Positions 1 to 6,361 of a DNA stretch of 64,000 bases are shown in pieces. The stretch lies in assembly GCA_963611685.1 (NCBI GenBank), contig CAVDSU010000001.1:31235-95234 (forward strand), given 5' to 3'. A program made the position numbers and the translations under genes. The number at the start of each line of letters is the position of its first letter. The first letter of the stretch is position 1. A model generated the notes under the pieces. It saw only the letters and a program-made list of their open reading frames with translations, was not told the DNA's origin and made no database searches. The DNA is from UBA1724 sp963611685. Lineage in GTDB: Bacteria > Verrucomicrobiota > Lentisphaeria > Oligosphaerales > Oligosphaeraceae.

Positions 1-555
1 ATCCAAGTGGATGCCGGAGACCTCGGGGTATTTCCGTGCAATCTCCACCACCACGTCCTGGAGGAGCTTTCGATTCTCGGGAATTTGCGGAGCGAGGTAG
101 TCGGACTGGTTGCCATCCTTGTCGAGCTGGGTGCGTCCGGCGTCCTGGTAGCGTTTTTTCACGGCAGCGGGCGTGTGTTCGCCCATATTGCAGACCACCA
201 CCCACACATGGAGCTGCACGCCATACTTCCGGCAGGCATCCAGGCACTCCTGGAGGAGATCCCGGGTAGAGCCGTCCTTCTGCTTGAGAGAGGGATGGGG
301 GGAAGAGACCTGGCTAGGATAGTCGCTGGAGGCCGTCCAGGAGAGATTCGCGAAGAGGGCATTGAAGCCGTTGTCGGCCAGCGCCTTCACGGTGGCGTCC
401 CATCCCCATCCGGAGATGCCCTGTGGCGCATGGATCCAGGCGCCGCGCAATTCGGTGCCGGGGGCCTCCTGTGCCAAGAGGCGCGTCGTGCCGGCGAGGA
501 GCAGCAGCGCAAGGAGGAGTGCGGGGAGTGCGGAGAATCGGAGTCCTGTTTTCAT
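1..555 (-). CDS. GHL10-type (DUF187) secreted glycosyl hydrolase-like protein, C-terminus cut off by window edge
   Basis: Only the first 185 residues lie in the window. They begin with a signal peptide (MKTG, an Ala/Leu core, then LLAQEA). The mature part starts ELRGAWIHAP and continues with GWGWDATVKALADNGFNALFANL, LHVWVVVCNMG and ends SGIHLD. This is the N-terminal half of the TIM barrel of the glycosyl-hydrolase-like family 10 group (YngK type), whose members act outside the cytoplasm on unknown polysaccharides. The ATG at 555 has no strong Shine-Dalgarno but is the only start that gives a good signal peptide. It lies 85 bp downstream of the lysC stop and a GC-rich hairpin sits between them. 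The substrate cannot be inferred. Confidence 0.85.
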   Translation of the reverse strand, partial: MKTGLRFSALPALLLALLLLAGTTRLLAQEAPGTELRGAWIHAPQGISGWGWDATVKALADNGFNALFANLSWTASSDYPSQVSSPHPSLKQKDGSTRDLLQECLDACRKYGVQLHVWVVVCNMGEHTPAAVKKRYQDAGRTQLDKDGNQSDYLAPQIPENRKLLQDVVVEIARKYPEVSGIHLD

Positions 556-573
556 CTCGGTAGGATACGGAAG

Positions 574-605
574 CGCCCGGTTCCCGAGGGAGTGGGAGCC
601 GGGCG
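574..605 (-). terminator. GC-rich hairpin between lysC and the GHL10 gene
   Basis: A perfect 7-bp stem (CGCCCGG at 574-580, CCGGGCG at 599-605) encloses an 18-nt loop just after the lysC stop. There is no clear T-run, so it may be a weak or factor-assisted terminator, or an mRNA-processing hairpin. Confidence 0.35.
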
Positions 606-640
606 TGTGGGCAAGAGTAGCGGATGGAGATTTCGAAGCG

Positions 641-2050
641 CTATGCCTCGTCTTCCACCAGCACCTTATGCAGGGCGATCTGCGCCTTCTTGTAGTCTTC
701 GCGGCGCACAATGAACTGCATGTTGATCTGCCGGGGGCTCTGCACCATTGCCAGGGTATTGATATGGGCATCGGAGAGCGCCTTGGCCGACTTGGAGAGG
801 AAGCCGGGGATCTTCATGTTGGTGCCGATGATGGAGACGATGGCAGCGGGGAAGGAGTAGATGGAGGCCTGTGGCAGCCGGCGGCGGATGTCCTCCATGC
901 AGCCCTCGATGGGCGCCTTCTTTCCGGGCACGAAGTGCGTGATGGTGTTGGCGTTGGTGGTCTTCGTCACGTAGCTGATGTGGTAGTCCACGAAGCTCTG
1001 GAGCAGGCTGTAGTCGTATCCGGGCTTGGAGACCATCTCGGGATCCACCACCTCGATGGCCACCACGTCGCTGCGTCCGCAGATCATCTCCACGCGAGGA
1101 GTGGGCGAGACATAGTCGCAGCTAATGAGGGTACCGGGGTTTTCGGGATCGAAGGCATTCTTGATGCGGATGGGGATTCCGCACTGTTCCATTTCCTTGG
1201 ACGCCTTGGAGTGGATGGCCTCCATGTCCAGGTCGGAGAGCTGGTCCGCGATATCGAAGTTGGTGTGGCCGATGATCTTCACCTTGTCCAGGCCAATGAC
1301 CTTCGGATCGCCGGTGCACAGGTGGTATTCCTTATGGATGATGCCCTCGCGTGCCTTGGTGAGCACGGCGATCTTGCTGAAGGTGATCTCGCTGTAGCCG
1401 CGGTCGAAGTGGGTCATGATGCCCTCGTCGTACTTCACGTATCCGGTGACGATGGGCAGCTCCTTGGAGAGGTCGATGTCCTTGAAGGCATCCAGGATGG
1501 CGTTATCGAAGGTAGGCAGGGAGTCCACCTTCCAGCCCGTCAGGTCCACAAAGCGGGCATTGACGCCGTTGCGCTGGAGGATATTGGCGGAATTGAAGGC
1601 GCTCTGTGCCTCGCCCACGGCGCTGAGCAGCTCGCGGGTCTGCGGGAGGAAGCTCTTGTGGTTGAAGTGACCGAAAGAGCGCAGGTTGGTCAGATCGTGG
1701 AGGCACTCGCAGACGCCATCGATGCGCTGGTTGACGAACTCGTCTGCGGCGGTCTGGTCCAGTCCGATGCTGACGAAGGAGTGGTTGTACTCCAGCATGC
1801 TCTGTCGGACGGTCTCCAGGGCCTGTTCCCAGGTGGAGTCGTCCATGGCGAAGCGGCCGTAGACGCCGGGAGCGCCGGTCTTCTTGTCCTCCAGCAGCAG
1901 GTTGGTGATGCCGCCGTATGCCGAGACGATGAAGATGCGGTTGTAGTAGTCCTCGGGAGTGCGGTGGCCGATGATCACGTTTCGCATGACCTCGCCGAAG
2001 CGGGACATCGAGGTCCCGCCAATCTTTTCCACGGTGTGTTTGTTCAGCAT
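641..2050 (-). CDS. lysC: Aspartate kinase, resembling the Ask_Ect subfamily
   Basis: Phosphorylates L-aspartate to aspartyl phosphate, the first step to lysine/diaminopimelate, threonine and methionine. The 469-residue protein opens with VEKIGGTSM, the kinase nucleotide motif (usually KFGGTS). It continues with RIFIVSAYGGITNLLLE, FDRGYSEITF and IHKEYHL, followed by a C-terminal pair of ACT-like regulatory domains. From memory the N-terminus is closer to the Ask_Ect enzymes of ectoine gene clusters than to E. coli LysC. No ectABC genes are visible. There is no homoserine dehydrogenase fusion. The ATG at 2050 is preferred because upstream codons are not family-like. dapA lies far away at 47072-47944. 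Confidence 0.92.
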   Translation of the reverse strand: MLNKHTVEKIGGTSMSRFGEVMRNVIIGHRTPEDYYNRIFIVSAYGGITNLLLEDKKTGAPGVYGRFAMDDSTWEQALETVRQSMLEYNHSFVSIGLDQTAADEFVNQRIDGVCECLHDLTNLRSFGHFNHKSFLPQTRELLSAVGEAQSAFNSANILQRNGVNARFVDLTGWKVDSLPTFDNAILDAFKDIDLSKELPIVTGYVKYDEGIMTHFDRGYSEITFSKIAVLTKAREGIIHKEYHLCTGDPKVIGLDKVKIIGHTNFDIADQLSDLDMEAIHSKASKEMEQCGIPIRIKNAFDPENPGTLISCDYVSPTPRVEMICGRSDVVAIEVVDPEMVSKPGYDYSLLQSFVDYHISYVTKTTNANTITHFVPGKKAPIEGCMEDIRRRLPQASIYSFPAAIVSIIGTNMKIPGFLSKSAKALSDAHINTLAMVQSPRQINMQFIVRREDYKKAQIALHKVLVEDEA

Positions 2051-2190
2051 ACTCTGTCGATTCGCGCCTCCGCGCACGGGAGAAACAAGTGCGCCCACGA
2101 ATCCGCCCCTCGAACGGGTGGACGGCATCCATGGGCAAGCTGTGAAACCGGAATTCGGGTAATGTATTCCCTGAAAGGCAGACGGAGGAA

Positions 2191-2445
2191 TGCGTCAACC
2201 ACGGAAGGGCACGGAAGCCTTTTTTCAACCACGGAAGGGCACGGAAGCCTTTTTTCTACCACGGAAGGACACGGAAGCCTTTTTTCTACCACGGAAGGGC
2301 ACGGAAGCCTTTTTTCTACCACGGAAGGNNNNNNNNNNNNNNNNNNNNNNNNNNNNNNNNNNNNNNNNNNNNNNNNNNNNNNNNNNNNNNNNNNCGGCGT
2401 CAGCCGTTTCCGTGCCTTCCGTGGTTTAGGAGGGTTGCCGCGCTA
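2191..2445. repeat. 30-bp tandem repeat array with inverted right end, interrupted by an assembly gap
   Basis: Five units with a 30-bp period start near 2197, 2227, 2257, 2287 and 2317, each built on CCACGGAAGG(G/A)CACGGAAG followed by a T-run. The fifth unit runs into Ns. Just beyond the gap, 2407-2427 carries the reverse complement of the unit core (TTCCGTGCCTTCCGTGG), so the array is bounded by inverted copies and could fold into a long hairpin. Open frames across it (TTEGHGSLF-type) are repeat translations and not genes. Confidence 0.85.
2329..2394. other. Assembly gap (66 Ns)
   Basis: A run of 66 N inside the 30-bp repeat array. The array was probably collapsed or left unresolved by the assembler, so the true length here is unknown. 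Confidence 0.99.
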
Positions 2446-3933
2446 CTCGAAGTTCCGCAACCGGCACTTCCGGAGGATGCGCCAGTAGCCCTGTCGCGCG
2501 GTGCCCACCCGTTCGATGGCGTGAAACTCGTCCCGGAGGCGTCTCAGGCGTCGTTGCACGACGGCTCGGCTCACATGCAGGAGGTCCGCCAGTTCGTCGG
2601 TGCCTTGATAGGCATTCAGGATCAGCAACCGCACCACATCCTGCAGGCCAAGCGGGAGATCCAGCGGCTCCTCCTCTGGATCCTCGGCACGATCCTCCTC
2701 CTCCGGCGTGGGCTCCTCTCGGCAGACGAGAGGCGTGGGGGGCTTCGCGTCCACAGCAGCGCGGCAGACATTCGCGCGCACGGCCTGGCCCGCATCCTCG
2801 AGAGCAAGCGGTGGCAGACCATATTCCTCGAGGGCCCTTTTCACGCGTAGAAGTCCGCTCCCCCACTCCTCCATGAAATGCATATAGCTAAGGCATCGTG
2901 ACAGAATCGGATTGCGCGGCTTGGAATACCCACCCTGCGCACGCTCCACAGTCTGTCCACGGGGCAATCCGCCAGGAGAAGTGATCTCCACACGGTCATC
3001 GTAGACACAGAGGAAAACCGGTTCGTCATGATTGAGATAGCTTCTGTGCGCAAACGCATTGACTACCAACTCCCGAAGTTCATCCAAGGGAAGCTCGTAG
3101 TTGTCTTGACGAAAGGTCCCATGGAAACTGCATCCCATGTTAATTTTTGCCATGAGATAAGCACTTCCCTGGTCAATCAACTCGGGCACGCTTCCCACGA
3201 ATTCCCGCCGATCCACAAAGACCGCCCGGCTGTCATTCCGGAACACTGCGCACTTCAGGCGAGTTGCGAAAGCAGGATCTCCCGTAAGGAGGGCGTATGT
3301 ATTCGAGCCGATCCATCGATCACCCTTTCTGGCGATGACGCCCCATGCCTCCAATTGGGCAGGGGTCAAATGCTTCATGCCTCGCCGCACAATGTCATTC
3401 GTACAATTCGTCAAGGCGAGATGCTCCATGCTTTCGCAGAGTGACTGGACACGCGACTCGTCGATTTTGGCGGCGGGGCATAGCTCGCCATCACAGCTCT
3501 GCCCCGTGCCTAGCAGAAAGAGCTCCCTGCGCGTCGCGTCATCCGCGCGTTGCGTCGTGGCGCCAACGCGGATATAGACGCCATCGCGTTCCCCCTCGTC
3601 CCGCAGGAAATAGGGACAGTTCCTGCCGGCCATGATCTCCAGCACAATGACATACTTCCCCTGGACATTCTCGATTCCGAGATCCAGGGTGATGCGAAGC
3701 GCGCAACGCCGGGTGATGGCGTCCGCAATTTCGTCCATCATGGCATGCACGCGATCCTTGTCGATGCCCTGGACCGTCCGGTCGTTGGCCACGCCAAAGA
3801 GGATGCGCCCGCCCCTGCCATTTGCGAAGGCCACCACGGTCTTCAGATACTTGGACTGCTCCTGATTGGGGAACAGCTTGAATTCCAGGGCATTCGATTC
3901 GCCCTGCGCAATTTCGTCCAGGAGACTGCTCAT
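2443..3933 (-). CDS. AlbA_2 (Schlafen-like) domain protein with RecG-C/HATPase-like domain and winged helix
   Basis: A 496-residue protein. Residues about 1-120 form an AlbA_2 (divergent AAA-4) domain: ESNALEFKLF, then the glycine-rich loop FANGRGGRILFGVAND and PYFLRDEGERDGVYIRVG. The middle has the HATPase_c_4-type block LDELRELVVNAFAHRSY and VEITSPGGLPRG, then FMEEWGSGLLRVKRALEEYGLPP. The tail is a winged helix (TDELADLLHVSRAVVQRRLRRL). Such proteins are usually putative transcriptional regulators and are common in accessory DNA, sometimes near defence or toxin-antitoxin genes. The ATG at 3933 has GGAG upstream, and the open frame above it is not family-like. It sits alone between two repeat arrays, which suggests acquisition. 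The DNA target is unknown. Confidence 0.85.
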   Translation of the reverse strand: MSSLLDEIAQGESNALEFKLFPNQEQSKYLKTVVAFANGRGGRILFGVANDRTVQGIDKDRVHAMMDEIADAITRRCALRITLDLGIENVQGKYVIVLEIMAGRNCPYFLRDEGERDGVYIRVGATTQRADDATRRELFLLGTGQSCDGELCPAAKIDESRVQSLCESMEHLALTNCTNDIVRRGMKHLTPAQLEAWGVIARKGDRWIGSNTYALLTGDPAFATRLKCAVFRNDSRAVFVDRREFVGSVPELIDQGSAYLMAKINMGCSFHGTFRQDNYELPLDELRELVVNAFAHRSYLNHDEPVFLCVYDDRVEITSPGGLPRGQTVERAQGGYSKPRNPILSRCLSYMHFMEEWGSGLLRVKRALEEYGLPPLALEDAGQAVRANVCRAAVDAKPPTPLVCREEPTPEEEDRAEDPEEEPLDLPLGLQDVVRLLILNAYQGTDELADLLHVSRAVVQRRLRRLRDEFHAIERVGTARQGYWRILRKCRLRNFE

Positions 3934-4212
3934 TCTTCCACTCCAAAGGGTCGAATTACACCTTCCCCAACCTAGGGCGCGCCACCGCGGTCCCCGATAT
4001 ACGACAGACAGTTGGAGGTCAGAAAAACGAGCCATGTCACCCAAAATAACGCCACAGCATCCCGAAGGGGGAGAGCTGTCCTGCCGTGGCGCAAAAATAG
4101 CACGCCGCACACAAATGGCGACACCGCCCTCCGCACTTTCCACAACTTTCCCCCAAAATTCTACTCCATAGAACAAACCGCGCACAACATGACAAAATTC
4201 GATATCCGTATC

Positions 4213-4451
4213 TTTGCAAGTGTGCGAATTTTGGCAAATTCCCTCCCTCCACGGTGAAAATTGCATTTTTTTGCGCCGGCGGGTCCGTGCCCTCCACCGT
4301 GTAGCAGAGATCCACCATGCCCTTCCAGGGAAAGCGGGGTTTATGCGCGGCCCCCGATCCCCCGCTCATCCGACGCCCCCGCGCCACAGGGAAGCGCGCA
4401 GAGGAAGCGTGCCAGGAGCATGCCAAGAAGATACGTTCCGCAAAACTTCAT
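4213..4451 (-). pseudogene. Frameshifted remnant of a secreted protein with the 'RFPWKGMVD..YTV' signature
   Basis: An ATG at 4451 opens a typical signal peptide (MKFCGTYLLGMLLARFLCAL, then PCGAGASDE) that stops after 36 codons at 4341. The sequence continues in a different frame with HKPRFPWKGMVDLCYTVEGT. From memory, signal peptide plus (Q)RYPWNG-VDIDYTV is a large family of short secreted proteins in Lentisphaerae and Kiritimatiellae. The frame change between these two halves marks it as a decayed copy. The lower boundary is approximate because the end of the second frame is not defined. Confidence 0.55.
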
Positions 4452-4462
4452 ATCCTGCCATC

Positions 4463-4612
4463 TCATTGTCCCAAAAGGAATTTCCACACAGGGATCACCG
4501 AAATATCGCCGGGGAGTTCCGCTTCATCATCCCAAGCAACGATAACCCGGTCCTTCACCTTCAGGGCCTCAGCGGCGTCGCGCAGCGCGGTGCCCACCCG
4601 TTCGAAGGTATT
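4463..4612 (-). pseudogene. C-terminal fragment of a lost gene
   Basis: Fifty codons bounded by stops at both ends, with no start codon near the left edge, read as FERVGTALRDAAEALKVKDR followed by VIVAWDDEAELPGDISVI and a terminal VWKFLLGQ. Composition and codon use look like a real coding tail. The stop is 11 nt upstream of the ATG of the next remnant, so the two were probably adjacent genes of one operon. Its first 21 bases duplicate a stretch of the AlbA_2 gene (2496-2516). I do not recognise the family. Confidence 0.4.
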
Positions 4613-4642
4613 CTAGCTCCCCCAAATGCCACCCGCAAACCA

Positions 4643-4736
4643 AGATGGCCAGCATTGGCGGCCAAGCATTGCAAAAGATGGCCAGCAGTGGCGGCCAAGT
4701 ATTGCAAAAGATGGCCAGATTGGCGGCCATCTTTTT
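4643..4736. repeat. 33-bp tandem repeat ending in a perfect hairpin
   Basis: Units begin at 4643, 4676 and 4709 with AGATGGCCAG and contain GGCGGCC. The third is shortened and closes as an inverted repeat: AAAGATGGCC (4707-4716), an 8-nt loop, GGCCATCTTT (4725-4734), then T residues. The last unit could work as a plus-strand terminator. Confidence 0.7.
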
Positions 4737-4880
4737 GGGGACCGCTGGCAAGCCGTGCGGTCCATGCCTGTCTTGTGGGGCATGGCGCCTGCGGTCCTTT
4801 GCGGGGTGCGTATCCGTTATGGTGGGATAGGAAATATATGGGAAGGTGCCGGGGGGTCTTTTAGGGTCCTGTACGCAGGT

Positions 4881-4886
4881 TATATT
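4881..4886 (+). promoter_or_regulatory. Candidate -10 element for hisS
   Basis: TATATT followed by A, about 120 bp before the hisS ATG, without a good -35. The same TATATTA heptamer recurs upstream of adk and of several minus-strand genes. Confidence 0.4.
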
Positions 4887-5007
4887 ACGTGGCTTTTCCT
4901 TTGTGTGGCAGTGCCGCGGGCGGTTTTCCCTTCTCGCCCCTTATTTTTTGGCGCCGCACCTCCCCCTTTCCCACGACACCGTTTTTTTTCATATTCAGGA
5001 GACGACC

Positions 5008-6273
5008 ATGTCAACCGCGACTGAGCCCCTTCCCGGCACTTCGGACATTTGGGAGCCGGAGGTATTCGGGTGGGTGGATTTGGAATCCATCACCCGCGAC
5101 ATTTTCGGACGCTACGGCTACCAGGAGCTTCGCACCCCGGTCTTTGAGCGCACGGAGGTCTTCGTCCGGAACCTGGGCAACGAGACGGACGTGGTTCAGA
5201 AGGAGATGTACACCTTCGAGGACCGCGGCGGCCGTTCGCTGACCCTGCGTCCCGAGGGCACTGCGGGCGTGATGCGTGCGGTGGCGAACCTGGGTCTTGG
5301 GCCGGGCGAGGAGTGCCGTGTCTTCTACATGGGTCCGATGTTCCGCGGCGAGCGTCCCTCGGCGGGTCGCAAGCGCCAGTTCCACCAGGTCGGCGTGGAG
5401 GCCGTGGGCTGCCACTCCCCGTGGATGGACGCGGAGGTCATCGCCATGCTGGTGCACTACCTGGAGGCGCTCGGCATCCAGGGTCCGAAGGTCATGATCA
5501 ACTCGCGGGGTCTTCCCGAGGACCGTCCTGCGGTTGCCGAGGCATTGCGGGAGTACTTCCGCCCCCACCTGTCGGAGATGTGTGACGACTGCCGCCGCCG
5601 CTTCGAGACCAATGTGTGGCGCATGCTGGACTGCAAGCAGGAGGTCTGCCACAACCTGGCGCTGAATGCGCCGAAGATCGCGGATCTGCTGGGCGAGGAG
5701 TCCAAGGAGTACTTCCATCGCGTCTGCGAGGGCCTTGACCGCCTGGGCATTTCCTACGAGATCAACCCGCGCCTGGTCCGCGGACTGGACTACTACGTGC
5801 ACACCGTCTTCGAAATCACGCACCCGGCGCTGGGCAGCGAGGACGCCATTGCGGGTGGCGGCCGCTACCGCATGGTCATGCCCGGCACCACGACGCCCAT
5901 TGAGGGCATCGGCTTTGCCGCGGGCGTGGAGCGTCTCCTCATGACCCGGGCGGGCCTGGGCATCGCCCCCAAGGCGCGCCCCGCCGCAGACACCTTCCTG
6001 ATTGCCGCAGGCGCCGAGGCCATCCCGGCGGCATTGCAGCTGGCCGGCGAGCTGCGCCGACAGGGCGTGGGCGGCCGTGTGATCGCGGACGTCACGGGCC
6101 GTTCCATGAAGGCGCAGTTCCGTTCTGCCAACAAATCCGGCGCCAGCCGGGTGCTGATCCTGGGCGAGAACGAGCTCGCCAAGGGCACCGTGGTGCTCAA
6201 GCGGATGTCCGACAGCTCCCAGACAGAGATCCCCCGCGACCAGGTGGTCGCCGTCCTGCGAGACCAGAATTAG
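5008..6273 (+). CDS. hisS: Histidyl-tRNA synthetase
   Basis: Class II synthetase that charges tRNA-His. It is 421 residues with motif 2 (YMGPMFRGERPSAGRKRQFHQ), the histidine A motif LVRGLDYYVHTVFE and motif 3 (GIGFAAGVERLL), followed by an anticodon-binding C-terminal domain. The ATG at 5008 follows an AGGAGA box by 6 nt. Longer open frame upstream is not family-like. Odd point: the histidine B loop reads AGGGRYRMVMPG where most HisRS have GGGRYDGL. Two cysteine pairs in the insertion (CDDCRRR, LDCKQEVC) look metal-binding-like. Followed by aspS after an 88-bp gap. Confidence 0.96.
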   Translation: MSTATEPLPGTSDIWEPEVFGWVDLESITRDIFGRYGYQELRTPVFERTEVFVRNLGNETDVVQKEMYTFEDRGGRSLTLRPEGTAGVMRAVANLGLGPGEECRVFYMGPMFRGERPSAGRKRQFHQVGVEAVGCHSPWMDAEVIAMLVHYLEALGIQGPKVMINSRGLPEDRPAVAEALREYFRPHLSEMCDDCRRRFETNVWRMLDCKQEVCHNLALNAPKIADLLGEESKEYFHRVCEGLDRLGISYEINPRLVRGLDYYVHTVFEITHPALGSEDAIAGGGRYRMVMPGTTTPIEGIGFAAGVERLLMTRAGLGIAPKARPAADTFLIAAGAEAIPAALQLAGELRRQGVGGRVIADVTGRSMKAQFRSANKSGASRVLILGENELAKGTVVLKRMSDSSQTEIPRDQVVAVLRDQN

Positions 6274-6361
6274 CCGCGCACCGTCCTTCTCCCCCCCTTT
6301 TTCCTTACCTTTTCCATCCCCCTCAAACTGCGGCGTCTTTTTTTACCATCGCCGAACCTCC

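Larger units (their letters stand above)
3934..5007. other. About 1.1 kb without an intact gene
   Basis: Between the AlbA_2 gene and hisS there is no intact gene. The stretch holds two decayed coding fragments on the minus strand (4341-4451 with its out-of-frame continuation, and 4463-4612), a 33-bp tandem repeat with a terminal hairpin (4643-4736), and a TATATT -10-like element (4881-4886) that probably serves hisS. Confidence 0.7.

Noticed and set aside
2051..2190. Lysine riboswitch before lysC
   Set aside because: The 140-bp leader is too short and lacks the multi-helix core and terminator expected of an L-box.
2190..2429. Possible TTEGHG-type repeat protein
   Set aside because: It is only the translation of a 30-bp tandem DNA repeat, has no start context and runs into the N gap.
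2191..2445. CRISPR array
   Set aside because: Units are contiguous 30-bp repeats with no unique spacers, and there are no cas genes.
362..2488. A 708-codon plus-strand open frame across the lysC region
   Set aside because: It is antisense to lysC, crosses the repeat array and the N gap, and shows no family motif.
4626..5024. Small protein with DGQ.WRPSIAK repeats before hisS
   Set aside because: The frame translates the 33-bp repeat and then overlaps the hisS leader. No Shine-Dalgarno or family match.
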